A DNA stretch of 64,000 nucleotides from Spartobacteria bacterium (GCA_021324825.1 JAJPII010000018.1:46738-110737); one strand, 5' to 3'. Positions 7,844-16,684 are shown, numbered from the stretch's first letter. Numbers and translations: made by a program. The notes: generated by a model from the letters alone, not told the origin.

Positions 7844-8956
7844 ATGGCATTTTCGACGACCGGTCAACTCTTGCTGACGGGCGTGCCCGGCCATGAGTTG
7901 GACGCGGAGACGGCGCGGCTCTTCCGCGCGATCCAGCCGGGCGGGTTCATCCTTTTCGGGCGCAACATAAGGTCGGCGTCGCAACTCAGGAAGCTGATCG
8001 ACGACCTGCGCGACCTCAGCGAGATCGAGCCGGTCATCACCATCGACCAGGAAGGCGGGCGGGTTTCGCGCCTGCGACTCATCGGGTCGGAGCCGCCGAA
8101 CGCTTTTCAGTTGAGGATGAAGAACGACGCCGGCCTCATCCGGCGGCACGGAACCCTCACCGGAAAGCTGCTGCGGCTGTTCGGGTTCAATCTCGACCTC
8201 TGCCCGGTGCTGGACCTCTCCTTCGACGACGAGGCCGACAACTCCCTCAAGGGCCGCTGCTACGGCGCGACGGTCGAGCAGGTCATCCGGAACGCGGGCG
8301 CTTTCAACGACGCCTTGCGCGCGGAAGCCGTCGCGAGTTGCGGCAAACATTTCCCGGGCTACGCCTGCGCGTCGCTCGACCCGCACCATGAACTCCCCGT
8401 CATCAACCGGACCCGCGCGGAACTGGACGCCGAGGAACTGGCGGTCTTCCGGCATTTCGCTCCCTCCGTGGACAGCATGATGATCTGCCACGCTTCCTAC
8501 CCGAGCCTCGACGCTTCGGACGCCTTGGACGCCGCGGGAACGCCCGCGTCGCTTTCGCGGGCCGTCATCACCGGTCTTTTGCGGGAGGAATTCGGCTTCA
8601 ACGGACTCATCATGACGGATGACCTGGACATGGGGGCGATCCTGAACCACTACGGGCTGGAGGAGATGCTCCGCCTGGCCATCGGCGCTGGGAACGACTT
8701 TGCCATGATCTGCCATCGCATGGAGGTTCTCGGGCGGGCGAAGGAAATCCTGGACGGCTGCAAAAACGCCGGCGCGGCGCTCGAGCGCGTGGCCGCCTTC
8801 AAGGAAAGGCTGGCGCCGCCCGCGTCTTTTTCGGAGGATGAATTCCGGCGGCTCGACGCGGAGGTGTGGGATTTGCGCGTGGAAACCCTCGGCGCGGAAG
8901 CGGCAGCGCGGCGCAGCCCCGAGGATGGGAAACGGTCGCCAGTCGAACATTATTAA
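7844..8956 (+). CDS. nagZ: Glycoside hydrolase family 3 beta-N-acetylhexosaminidase (NagZ-like)
   Basis: Removes terminal GlcNAc from muropeptides. The 370-residue single-domain GH3 protein shows GGFILFGRNI, the substrate loop TIDQEGGRVSRLR, KHFPGYA, a downstream DPHHELP retaining the Asp-His of the mobile catalytic loop, and MTDDLDMGAI carrying the nucleophile Asp. The usual KHFPGHG is KHFPGYA here, a small departure. I see no signal peptide, so it is probably cytoplasmic, while the divergent NamZ is exported. The next gene follows after seven bases. Confidence 0.93.
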   Translation: MAFSTTGQLLLTGVPGHELDAETARLFRAIQPGGFILFGRNIRSASQLRKLIDDLRDLSEIEPVITIDQEGGRVSRLRLIGSEPPNAFQLRMKNDAGLIRRHGTLTGKLLRLFGFNLDLCPVLDLSFDDEADNSLKGRCYGATVEQVIRNAGAFNDALRAEAVASCGKHFPGYACASLDPHHELPVINRTRAELDAEELAVFRHFAPSVDSMMICHASYPSLDASDALDAAGTPASLSRAVITGLLREEFGFNGLIMTDDLDMGAILNHYGLEEMLRLAIGAGNDFAMICHRMEVLGRAKEILDGCKNAGAALERVAAFKERLAPPASFSEDEFRRLDAEVWDLRVETLGAEAAARRSPEDGKRSPVEHY

Positions 8957-8963
8957 AAAAGCC

Positions 8964-9668
8964 ATGTTAGCCGAGATCGAGAAACTCCTTGTCCTGCAGG
9001 AAAGAGACCGCCGCATTCGCACGTTGAAACAGGAGGAGGCGCGGATTCCCCTGGAAAAAGCCGACCTGGAGAACCGGCTGGCCGGCGGGAGCGCGTCGCT
9101 GGCAAACGCCAAGCAGCGGGCGAAAGAGATCGAGGTCGAGAAAAAGAATCTCGAACTCCAGGCGCAGGCAAAGCGCGACTCGATAGCCAAATTCAAGACG
9201 CAGCAATTCCAGACCCGCAAGAATGAGGAATTCCAGGCCCTGGGCAATGAGATCAAGCGTTATGAGGCCGACATACAATCCATCGAGGACAAGGAACTCG
9301 ACCTGATGGAGGAAGCCGAGAAGAGCAAGACTGTCTCCGGCGCGGCTGAGAAAGAACTCGGCCAGCTAAAAAATTCCGTGCAAGGGCAGCTCGCCGATCT
9401 TGAGAAGAAAGCGCAGGCAATCCAGGCGCAGTTGAAGGAACTCGGCGACGAGCGCGCGACGCTGGCGGCCGGCGTGGACGAGGATTTGCTGAACCGCTAC
9501 GAGCGGCTGTTCGCGAGCAAGGGCGACGCGGCGGTGGTCGCGCTGGAGCACGAGGTCTGCACCGGGTGCCACATGAAGATCACGACTCAGACGGCGGTTC
9601 GGGTAAAAGCGAATCGGGAGATAGTAAGCTGCGAGCAGTGCGGGCGGATACTCTTCCACTCGCCCTGA
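8964..9668 (+). CDS. Coiled-coil protein with C4 zinc ribbon (DUF164/CT398 type)
   Basis: Starting at the ATG before LAEIEKLLVLQERDRR, the product is 234 residues. Nearly all of the first 180 are charged heptad-rich helix, a long antiparallel coiled-coil hairpin. The C-terminus is a four-cysteine zinc ribbon with CTGCHMK and CEQCGRIL. The family is widespread and often sits near nagZ or NIF3-like genes; a nucleic-acid or scaffold role is suspected but unproven. It lies seven bases after nagZ and is probably cotranscribed. The last 89 bases run antisense to the end of the GT-C-like gene. Confidence 0.85.
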   Translation: MLAEIEKLLVLQERDRRIRTLKQEEARIPLEKADLENRLAGGSASLANAKQRAKEIEVEKKNLELQAQAKRDSIAKFKTQQFQTRKNEEFQALGNEIKRYEADIQSIEDKELDLMEEAEKSKTVSGAAEKELGQLKNSVQGQLADLEKKAQAIQAQLKELGDERATLAAGVDEDLLNRYERLFASKGDAAVVALEHEVCTGCHMKITTQTAVRVKANREIVSCEQCGRILFHSP

Positions 9669-11421
9669 GCACGCCCGCGGCGGAGAGGACCAGCGAGCCG
9701 CTGACGGCAAGCAGCGGGAACAGGCTCAACCGGCTTTCGGGAAAGAGAAACTCCCCGATGTTGAATGAATTCCAGCGCGCCTCGCGGCTGAGCGCCGGGA
9801 AGAGCCGATAGAAATATCCTTCGTAAGCCCCCACGGGATTCACCGAGACAGGGCCGCGAAAAGTCGCCAGCAGGAACGGCTCCTCCTCGGAATGAAGCAC
9901 TTTCGCGACGAGGTCGCTCCTGGATTCCGCCGGGTGGTCCTGAAGCCGCCGGTCGATGAGTTGGTCGAGCAGAGGCCAGGCGTGGCCCGTCCAAAAAATC
10001 GGCCAGGTGTATTCGGCCAGCGGGCTGTATTTCCAATCGGGCCGGCAGTCGATCATCGCCAGGTCGCCCACCCCGGCCGGGCTTTCCACGTCGACTGCGG
10101 TGATGAGAAGCTGGATGGCAATCGACGCCGCCGCGAGAAACGCCGTCACCCGCGGCAGGCGCAGGAAGGCGAAGACCAGCGGCAGCGCGAGAAAGGGAAT
10201 CGCCGGGCCGAGATAACGCGGCTCGGAGCAGAAGCCCCCGTGATAGCCGTTAAAACAGGTGTTAACAAAAAAGAAGAGGCCGAAGACGGAGGCGATGAGC
10301 CATTTCTCCCGGCCCCGGGGAAGGCGCGACCAGCCGTAAACCGCAAGCAACAGCACGGGCGACGTATAAAATATCCCGCGAAACGGCGAGACCAGCAGCA
10401 GCAGGGCGACGTACGGATTCGGCAGGGCGAACATCCCGAGAAGGCCGCCGCCTTTCATCTTGAAAAGCGGGTTCTGGTAAGTGGTGTTGAGCGCGAAGGG
10501 ATTGTGGAAACAGAGGATGCCGTAGGCGCAGACCAAAGCGAACGGCCCCGCCACTCCGAGCGCGTAATAAAAGAGCGGCCTCGCTTTCCGGTTCCAGAAA
10601 TAGAGCGCCAGCATCGCCGCCACGGGCGCGGCGACGTAGTTCGTTACGGAGGCGATCCCCGCGAACAACCCCGCCGCGAAAAGAGAGGGCAGCCCCGCGT
10701 AGCCGCGCCTGAACCGGAGCAGGCAATAAAACGCCGCGAGCAGCGCGGTCGCGGTGAGGTTCTGGTCGAACAAGAGCGTGGCGTACGGGAAGAACATCGT
10801 CCCGAAGGCGAAAGCCAGCGTCGCGGCCAGCGCGGCGCGCGCGTCGCCGCCGAGCAGCAGCGCGCAGCGCAAAAACAGGACGCAGCCAAACGCCGAAATG
10901 ATGCCGACGCTGAAGACCGAGGCGAGCCATTCGTTGCAGGTCAGCGCCCACCAGTTGTCGGGATCGATGCCGGCGCATCGTTCCACCCCTAGAAGCGCGA
11001 GATAGGCGGGCAGCGCGAAAAACGAAGTCCCGGGCGGCTTGTTGGGATGGAAATGCCCGTTGAAAAAAGCCACGTCGCCGGACGCGGCGTTGATCTCGAG
11101 CGAGAGCGACTCGCGCGGCTCCTCCGGCTCGACGCCGTTCACGGGGTGCAAATTCCATCCGCCCGGCTTGCTCTCCGTCCACGCCAGCCGCTTCGGGCCT
11201 TCCGGTCCGGTGAAGTCGCCGTTGCGCACGCGCTGGCGCGTCAGGACGGGGCTCTCTTTCGCGGACGTATAGACCAGGAAGTCGTCGATGGCGAAGACGT
11301 GTTCCTCCGCCATGGCCCGCACCTCCGCGAACCGCGCATTCTGATTCCACCCGCCCCCCTGGTGGAACCACGCATACGCGATGAACGCCGCGCAGAAGAG
11401 CAATGTCTCGACCCGTTTCAT
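9580..11421 (-). CDS. Polytopic GT-C-like membrane protein
   Basis: The 613-residue product has about ten hydrophobic segments. After the first membrane helix there is a loop (ARFAEVRAMAEEHVFAIDDF), and later NGHFHPNKPPGTSFF resembles the conserved extracytoplasmic loop of GT-C mannosyltransferase-like proteins that use polyprenyl-phosphate sugars. No specific substrate can be read. The start ATG overlaps the end of the upstream DUF1345 gene by four bases (11418-11421), so the two form an operon. The last roughly 29 codons overlap the convergent zinc-ribbon gene; the C-terminus there is low complexity and Ser/Pro-rich. Confidence 0.75.
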   Translation of the reverse strand: MKRVETLLFCAAFIAYAWFHQGGGWNQNARFAEVRAMAEEHVFAIDDFLVYTSAKESPVLTRQRVRNGDFTGPEGPKRLAWTESKPGGWNLHPVNGVEPEEPRESLSLEINAASGDVAFFNGHFHPNKPPGTSFFALPAYLALLGVERCAGIDPDNWWALTCNEWLASVFSVGIISAFGCVLFLRCALLLGGDARAALAATLAFAFGTMFFPYATLLFDQNLTATALLAAFYCLLRFRRGYAGLPSLFAAGLFAGIASVTNYVAAPVAAMLALYFWNRKARPLFYYALGVAGPFALVCAYGILCFHNPFALNTTYQNPLFKMKGGGLLGMFALPNPYVALLLLVSPFRGIFYTSPVLLLAVYGWSRLPRGREKWLIASVFGLFFFVNTCFNGYHGGFCSEPRYLGPAIPFLALPLVFAFLRLPRVTAFLAAASIAIQLLITAVDVESPAGVGDLAMIDCRPDWKYSPLAEYTWPIFWTGHAWPLLDQLIDRRLQDHPAESRSDLVAKVLHSEEEPFLLATFRGPVSVNPVGAYEGYFYRLFPALSREARWNSFNIGEFLFPESRLSLFPLLAVSGSLVLSAAGVLRASGRVSARTARSLLSPDSLLPEPPSES

Positions 11422-12059
11422 AACAGGCCCGAGATGATATTGATGCTCAGGGCCAAGATCACGGTATTAAACGCGAAGGAGACCAACCCGTGAAGCAGCG
11501 CGAGCCGGCGGAGCCTGCGCGAGGTCACCTGCACGTCGGAGACCTGGAACGTCATCCCGATGACGAAGGAGAAGTAGGTGAAATCCATGTAATCCGGCTC
11601 TTTTTCCTCCGGGAAATCGAGGCCTCCCGGCGTCTCGCCATAATAGAGATGAGCGTAGCGGAGGGCGAACACCGTATGCACGAGCGCCCACGAACAGAGC
11701 ACCGTGCCAAACGCCAGCCCGGCGTGCTCGGTCATCTTCCCCTTGGAAAGGTCCTTCGCCGCCCCGAGCAAATACCCCAGCGCGAACAGGCTGGCGCACG
11801 CCGCGATGATCACCGACAGGAAAACAACCGTCTGGCTGGAATCCTGGAGCCGCGCCGTGCCGCTGACTTTGCCCGGGTCGGTCGCGACGATCCGCATCCA
11901 AGCCAACCCCAAGGTAACCATCCCAAAGGCGTCCCATGCGAAAATGACCCGCATCGGTAAAACATGCCTGCCCGGCAGCCACGCGAATACAATTGCCGCA
12001 ACCGCCAGCGCGATGATAAGCCGGTGGTGCGAATCCAGATTCGTGAGACGCGTGAACAT
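11418..12059 (-). CDS. DUF1345 family membrane protein
   Basis: The 213-residue protein has about five transmembrane helices and DUF1345 landmarks: a first-helix AIVFAWLPG, an Asp in the second helix (FAWDAFGMV), VHTVFALRYAHLYY, and GLDFPEEKEPDYMDFTYFSFVIGMT split across the fourth segment. The biochemical function of this family is unknown. It is the upstream member of a two-gene operon with the GT-C-like protein (ATGA overlap) and diverges from the NodB deacetylase gene, sharing an 86-base intergenic region. Confidence 0.85.
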   Translation of the reverse strand: MFTRLTNLDSHHRLIIALAVAAIVFAWLPGRHVLPMRVIFAWDAFGMVTLGLAWMRIVATDPGKVSGTARLQDSSQTVVFLSVIIAACASLFALGYLLGAAKDLSKGKMTEHAGLAFGTVLCSWALVHTVFALRYAHLYYGETPGGLDFPEEKEPDYMDFTYFSFVIGMTFQVSDVQVTSRRLRRLALLHGLVSFAFNTVILALSINIISGLL

Positions 12060-12145
12060 CGCAAACCCTTTGAACAGGGAACCGCTCGCTTTGTCATCTC
12101 ATTTTTCTGGACGCCCGCCGCAAAGGGGGGTGTAGTTTTCCTCCC

Positions 12146-12919
12146 ATGAAGACCCGGTTGCTGTTTGCTCTCCTGCTTTCCGCGCGCGTCCTCGCGCAAC
12201 AGCCCGCGGCGGAGGCGTCCGCCAGCCCGGCCCCGCCCAGGATTTCCTACGGCTCGGCGCACGTGGACGGTCCCTACATCGCATTGACGTTCGACGACGG
12301 CCCCCACCCGCGCCTGACGCCGAAGCTGCTGGCTATCCTTGCCCAGCGGCACGTCAAGGCGACCTTCTTCCTCATCGGCGAGAACGTCCAGGCGCACCCC
12401 GAGATCGCCAAACAGGAGGCGGAGGCCGGCTACGAGATAGGGAATCACTCGTGGGATCACCCCGATCTTAAACATCTTTCCGATGAAAAACTGCGCTCCC
12501 AGATGCAGCGGACCGACGACGCCATCAAAGCGGCCATCGGGCATTCGCCGGCCATCATGCGGCCGCCGTACGGCGATCTCTACCCCGCGCAGCGCAAGCT
12601 GGTGAACAAAGAATTCGGCTACAAGATCATCATCTGGGACGTCGATCCCAACGATTGGAAAGACCCCGGCCCATCCGTCGTCGCGAGCCGCGTCCTCGCG
12701 GAGACCAGGCCCGGCTCCATCATCCTTTCGCACGACATCCACGCCGGCACCGTGGCGGCGATGCCCCAGATCATCGACACCCTCCTTGCGCGCGGCTTCA
12801 AGTTCGTCACCGTCTCCGAGTTGATCGCGATGGACAAGCCGGTCGTAAAGAAAGCCGCCTCCGCCCAGCAAACCCAGCCGTCAGCCTCCCCCGCGGCGAG
12901 CGCCACGCCGACTCCGTAA
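12146..12919 (+). CDS. Secreted polysaccharide deacetylase (NodB domain)
   Basis: 257 residues with a short signal peptide (MKTRLLFALLLSARVLAQQ). The NodB fold follows in order: TFDDGP with the metal and catalytic Asp pair (residues 50-51), HSWDHP with metal-binding His 101 and His 105, RPPYG at 139-143, and SHDIHAGT near the C-terminus. Such enzymes remove acetyl groups from GlcNAc or MurNAc in peptidoglycan, chitin or exopolysaccharide; the target cannot be read. The C-terminal 25 residues are Ala/Pro/Ser-rich. It ends four bases from the convergent L,D-transpeptidase gene, consistent with cell-wall work in the neighbourhood. Confidence 0.92.
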   Translation: MKTRLLFALLLSARVLAQQPAAEASASPAPPRISYGSAHVDGPYIALTFDDGPHPRLTPKLLAILAQRHVKATFFLIGENVQAHPEIAKQEAEAGYEIGNHSWDHPDLKHLSDEKLRSQMQRTDDAIKAAIGHSPAIMRPPYGDLYPAQRKLVNKEFGYKIIIWDVDPNDWKDPGPSVVASRVLAETRPGSIILSHDIHAGTVAAMPQIIDTLLARGFKFVTVSELIAMDKPVVKKAASAQQTQPSASPAASATPTP

Positions 12920-12923
12920 GCGG

Positions 12924-13538
12924 TCAGTCCGTGATCTCGACCGGGGTGCCGATCCGCACCTTCTGGTAGATATACATCGCGATGTCCGAGGGGAGCCGCA
13001 CGCAGCCGTGCGAAGCCGCATACCCGGGGAGGATGCCGACATGCATGCCGACGCCTTCCGCGGTGAGCCGCAGGAACCACTTCATGGGCGCCCCTTCGAA
13101 ATGCGTGCCGGCAGGGGCGGAATCGATCTTCGCGCTGACGCCCGCGCGCAGGATGCGGCCCCGCGAATCGACGAAGTTGCCGTAGATGTTCGAATGGTGA
13201 TTCGGGTCTTTTTCCAGCACGGTGAACTTCCCTCTCGGCGTGGGCCGGGAGGCTTTGCCCGAGGAGATGGGGGTGTCGAGCGCGGTGACTTCGTTGACCA
13301 TGAGGTAAGCCCGCTGCCTCGACAGGGAGACGAGGATGTGGGCGTTGGCGGGCGTCACCTGGTCCATGATCCGCGTGGAGATGCTCGGAGGATCCTGCCT
13401 GTGGATGATCTCCGAGGCCGGTTTCATCGGGGCCGGACGGAAAAGAATCTGGGCGTGCGCGGCGCCGCACAATCCCCACGCGGCGGCGAAAACGCAGAGG
13501 CGGTGAAGCCGGAGCGCGCGGGGCGGGGAGGAACGCAT
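12924..13538 (-). CDS. Secreted L,D-transpeptidase (YkuD domain)
   Basis: 204 residues. The N-terminus has a basic start and hydrophobic core ending GLCGAAHA, a signal peptide. The YkuD catalytic motif HVGILPGYAASHGCVRL holds the nucleophile Cys and the His pair, and the chain ends shortly after with GTPVEITD as is typical. The enzyme cross-links peptidoglycan 3-3 or attaches proteins to it in the periplasm. It is transcribed towards the NodB gene and diverges from speA across a 161-base region that contains a fragment of the dispersed repeat. Confidence 0.92.
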   Translation of the reverse strand: MRSSPPRALRLHRLCVFAAAWGLCGAAHAQILFRPAPMKPASEIIHRQDPPSISTRIMDQVTPANAHILVSLSRQRAYLMVNEVTALDTPISSGKASRPTPRGKFTVLEKDPNHHSNIYGNFVDSRGRILRAGVSAKIDSAPAGTHFEGAPMKWFLRLTAEGVGMHVGILPGYAASHGCVRLPSDIAMYIYQKVRIGTPVEITD

Positions 13539-13598
13539 GTCCGAACGGTGTAAACGAATTAAAAAAGATGGTCAAGAGCCGCACGGGGCTCATGGCGC

Positions 13599-13632
13599 GT
13601 CATGCACTTTTGCCGCTCTTGGTTGTAGAGGC
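13599..13632. repeat. Partial copy of composite dispersed repeat
   Basis: GTCATGCACTTTTG (13599-13612) is followed nine bases later by GTTGTAGAGGC (13622-13632), then the match stops before the palindrome. The same two blocks occur, complete with palindrome, at 44.62-44.71 kb (opposite strand), and in part at 31.1 kb. Confidence 0.7.
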
Positions 13633-13699
13633 AACGCTCTCAGAAATATTGGAACTGTTATTGAATTCGTGGAACGCTCAAATAAGATGCCCGGATCAA

Positions 13700-15622
13700 A
13701 TGACGCAGGAGTGGGACATTCAGTCGGCGATATCCCTCTATAATATTGACCGCTGGGGTTCGGGTTACTTCTCCGTGAACGCGCGCGGCAACGTCGAGGT
13801 GCTGCCCACGCAGAAACAGGGGAAGCCGATCGACATAACGGAAGTCATCGCGGAGGCGCGCAGCCAGGGGTTGAATTTCCCGCTGGTCATCCGGTTCCAG
13901 GACCTGCTGAGGCACCGGGTGGAGACCATCAACCAGGCGTTCCAGGCGGCGATCCAGGAGTCCGGCTACCAGAATTCCTACAACGGGGTTTTTCCCATCA
14001 AGGTCAACCAGCTCCGCGAAGTGGTGGAGGAGATCATGGACGCGGGCACGCCGTTCCACTTCGGGTTGGAGGCGGGGAGCAAGCCGGAGTTGATCGCGGC
14101 GCTGGCCATCCACAAGGACCCGGAGAGCCTCATCGTCTGCAACGGTTACAAGGACAGCCTTTTCATCCAGAACGCACTGCTCGGGAGCAAGCTCGGCAAG
14201 AAGGTCATCATGGTCGTCGAGAAGCTGGAGGAGCTCTTCCAGATACTCCAGGTCTCGAAGGAAGTCGGCGTGGAGCCGATGATCGGCCTGCGGGTGCGAC
14301 TGCTGGCGAAAGGCTCCGGCAAGTGGGCGACCAGCGGCGGCGAGAACGCGAAGTTCGGCCTCTCGACCGCCGATCTCGTCTGCGCGAGCGAGACGCTCAA
14401 GAAGGAGGGCCTGGCCCACTGTTTGCGGATGGTTCATTTCCACGTCGGCTCGCAAGTGCCGGACATCGGCACCATAAAGCGGGCGGTGCGCGAAGGCGCC
14501 CGCTTCTACGCGAAGCTGGCGAAGATGGGCCACACGCTTGGCTACCTGGACGTGGGCGGCGGGCTGGCGGTGGATTACGACGGGTCGAAGTCGACCTTCG
14601 ACAGCTCGGCCAACTACTCGCTCCACGAGTACGCGCGGGACATCGTCTATAACATCATGGACGTTTGCGATTCGGAGAAGGTGCCGCATCCCTCCATCGT
14701 GAGCGAGAGCGGGCGGGCGATCGTGGCGCACCACTCCGTGCTGATCGTCGAGGCGTTCGGCTCCATCGAGAAAAATTCCGCCCCGATAACGCTGGAGGCG
14801 GCGGAGTCCGACAACAAGCTGGTGAAAGACATATTCGACTTGGAGCGCACGCTTTCCAAACAGAACCGGATGGAAAACCTGCACGACGCGCAGCAGACGC
14901 GGGAACAGGCGCAATCAATGTTCGACCTGGGGATGCTGGACCTGGAGAGCAAGGCCAAGATCGAGTCCGCCTACTGGCGCATCGCGGACAGCATAGTGAA
15001 ATTCTGCGCCGGCATGCGGTACGTCCCGGATGAAGTGAAGGAACTGGAAACCTTCCTCGCCGACCAGTATGTCTGCAACTTCTCGGTTTTCCAGTCGTTG
15101 CTGGACCATTGGGCGCTGGGCCAGCTTTTCCCCGTCATGCCGGTGCACCGCCTCGACACGATCCCGGAGCGCAACGCCACCCTCGTCGATATAACCTGCG
15201 ATTCGGACGGCAAGGTCAGCAAGTTCATCGACCTGAACGACGTGAAGGAAACCCTGCCGCTTCACCGGCTGAAGCCGGGCGAACCGTACTATGTAGGTTT
15301 CTTTCTCATGGGAGCTTACCAGGACATCATGGGCGACCTGCATAACCTCTTTGGACGGGTGAACGAGGCGCACGTCTTCCTCGACGAGGACGAGGAGTCC
15401 GGTTACTACATAGAGGAGACAATCGAAGGGAGCGCCATCGGGGAAGTCCTCTCCATGACGCAATGGGACAAGCACGAAATGATCCGCCTCGTAAAAGCCC
15501 AGGTGGACGCCGCGATCAAGTCCGACCGTCTGAAACCGAACGAGGCGATGAAGCTCCTCGCGAATTACGAGCGCGGCCTGAAGGATTACACCTACCTCCA
15601 CATCAACGGCGCGAAAGCGTAG
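13700..15622 (+). CDS. speA: Biosynthetic arginine decarboxylase
   Basis: PLP enzyme converting arginine to agmatine, the first step of the arginine route to putrescine. The start at MTQEWDIQSAISLYNIDRWG gives 640 residues, the usual SpeA length; an earlier ATG at 13568 would run through the repeat fragment. The PLP Lys lies in GVFPIKVNQ near residue 100. HFHVGSQ and LDVGGGLAVDYDG are the alanine-racemase-fold motifs, SESGRAIVAHHS follows, and the carboxyl-terminal domain contains TCDSDG. No agmatinase or agmatine deiminase is in the window, so the downstream route is unknown. Confidence 0.97.
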   Translation: MTQEWDIQSAISLYNIDRWGSGYFSVNARGNVEVLPTQKQGKPIDITEVIAEARSQGLNFPLVIRFQDLLRHRVETINQAFQAAIQESGYQNSYNGVFPIKVNQLREVVEEIMDAGTPFHFGLEAGSKPELIAALAIHKDPESLIVCNGYKDSLFIQNALLGSKLGKKVIMVVEKLEELFQILQVSKEVGVEPMIGLRVRLLAKGSGKWATSGGENAKFGLSTADLVCASETLKKEGLAHCLRMVHFHVGSQVPDIGTIKRAVREGARFYAKLAKMGHTLGYLDVGGGLAVDYDGSKSTFDSSANYSLHEYARDIVYNIMDVCDSEKVPHPSIVSESGRAIVAHHSVLIVEAFGSIEKNSAPITLEAAESDNKLVKDIFDLERTLSKQNRMENLHDAQQTREQAQSMFDLGMLDLESKAKIESAYWRIADSIVKFCAGMRYVPDEVKELETFLADQYVCNFSVFQSLLDHWALGQLFPVMPVHRLDTIPERNATLVDITCDSDGKVSKFIDLNDVKETLPLHRLKPGEPYYVGFFLMGAYQDIMGDLHNLFGRVNEAHVFLDEDEESGYYIEETIEGSAIGEVLSMTQWDKHEMIRLVKAQVDAAIKSDRLKPNEAMKLLANYERGLKDYTYLHINGAKA

Positions 15623-15640
15623 CCGCTTGCTTGCCTAAAA

Positions 15641-15671
15641 GGCCGCTCCAGGCGGCGGCTGGCACAGCCGA
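15641..15671. repeat. Degenerate copy of dispersed palindromic repeat
   Basis: CCGCTCCAGGCGG, then a three-base CGG insertion, then CTGGCACAGCCG matches the complement of the 31.14 kb copy but loses the outer arm. It lies in the convergent gap between speA and the carbonic-anhydrase-like gene, where it may act as a shared terminator or be inert. Confidence 0.6.
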
Positions 15672-15746
15672 CGTTAACGCTAATGTTAACTGGCAGAGGC
15701 GCGGGAAAATGATTTCGATCCACGACATTCGGATAGCGGGGCCAAG

Positions 15747-16280
15747 CTACCGAAGCGCCTTCCTTTCAAGATACGCGCGGGACAAGTCGACATACTTCGT
15801 CGCCCATGACTTTAGGGAAAGCTGCTCTGTCTCATCGAGCCGCCGGACGATCTTCGCGGGCGATCCCAGCACCAGGCTCCCCGGCGGTATGACGGTGTTC
15901 ATCGTCACCAGCGCGTGCGCGCCGATGATGGAACGCGCGCCGACTTCCACGCCGTCCAGCAAGGTCGCTCCCATGCCAATCAGAACCTCGTCGCCGACCG
16001 TGCAGGCGTGGAGGGTCACCCGGTGCCCGCAGGTGACGTATTCGCCCACCGCCGTCGGGAGATCATCCGCCAGATGGATGATCGAGCCGTCCTGGATATT
16101 GGAATGGGGGCCGATCCTTATACAATTAATATCGGCCCGTAATACGGCGTTAAACCAGACGCTGCTCCCCTCCTCGAGCGTTACGTCGCCGAGGACGGTC
16201 GCGTTCGACGCCACGAACGCCGTCGGATGAATGGCCGGAACCGCGTCAAGAAATCGGGCGAGGCGTTCATCGAAGGTCAT
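15747..16280 (-). CDS. Gamma-carbonic-anhydrase-like hexapeptide protein
   Basis: 177 residues forming a left-handed beta helix of hexapeptide repeats, recognisable from VLGDVTLEEGSSVWFNAVLRAD onward (YrdA/PaaY/CaiE group). Zinc-ligand histidines are in place: DGSIIH, GHRVTLH. GMGATLLDGVEVG and LVLGSPAKIVRRL end the helix, followed by a C-terminal alpha helix. Members bind metal and some hydrate CO2, but many have unproven activity. It is transcribed towards speA and diverges from the HU gene. Confidence 0.9.
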   Translation of the reverse strand: MTFDERLARFLDAVPAIHPTAFVASNATVLGDVTLEEGSSVWFNAVLRADINCIRIGPHSNIQDGSIIHLADDLPTAVGEYVTCGHRVTLHACTVGDEVLIGMGATLLDGVEVGARSIIGAHALVTMNTVIPPGSLVLGSPAKIVRRLDETEQLSLKSWATKYVDLSRAYLERKALR

Positions 16281-16294
16281 TCCTGTTGTAAATT

Positions 16295-16319
16295 AATGGC
16301 ATAAATAAAAAATGCCATT
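16295..16319. promoter_or_regulatory. Inverted repeat between divergent genes
   Basis: AATGGCAT (16295-16302) and ATGCCATT (16312-16319) form a perfect 8-base dyad around AAATAAAAA, followed by a T-tract on the plus strand. Lying 15 bases upstream of the carbonic-anhydrase-like start, it could be an operator or leader hairpin. Confidence 0.45.
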
Positions 16320-16386
16320 GACATTTTTTTTAGTTTCGGCGAAACCCTCCTTTGTTGTTTTCCCCAAAACCTATTTTTTTTCTCGC

Positions 16387-16662
16387 ATGAATAAGGCACA
16401 ACTTGTTGAAACGGTTCGCAAGACCCTCGGCAATTCCAGCAGCCGCGCTGAGAGCGAACGCGCCGTCAGCGCGGTCATCGAAGGCATCAAGACCGGCCTG
16501 CGCAAGGAGAAGTCGGTCCAACTGGTCGGGTTTGGCACGTTCCGCGTCGCGGAGCGGGCGGCGCGCATGGGCATCAACCCGAAGACCCGCCAGAAGATCA
16601 AGATCAAAAAATCCCGCACGGTGAAGTTTTCCGTGGCCAAAAACCTGAAGAGCAAGCTGTAG
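16387..16662 (+). CDS. HU/IHF family DNA-binding protein
   Basis: 91 residues from the ATG before NKAQLVETVRKTLG. The HU fold is clear: an N-terminal helix-turn-helix body, the signature VGFGTFRVAERAARMG and NPKTRQKIKIK at the DNA-intercalating arm, and a basic C-terminus rich in Lys. Such proteins bend DNA and organise the nucleoid. The gene has its own AT-rich upstream region and a strong terminator immediately downstream, so it is probably monocistronic. HU and IHF subunits cannot be separated from sequence alone. Confidence 0.95.
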   Translation: MNKAQLVETVRKTLGNSSSRAESERAVSAVIEGIKTGLRKEKSVQLVGFGTFRVAERAARMGINPKTRQKIKIKKSRTVKFSVAKNLKSKL

Positions 16663-16684
16663 ACCCTTTCCCCCCCGTAACCGA

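Noticed and set aside
16318..16323. TTGACA as a -35 box for HU
   Set aside because: No -10-like hexamer at 16-18 bases downstream; the sequence there is GC-rich.
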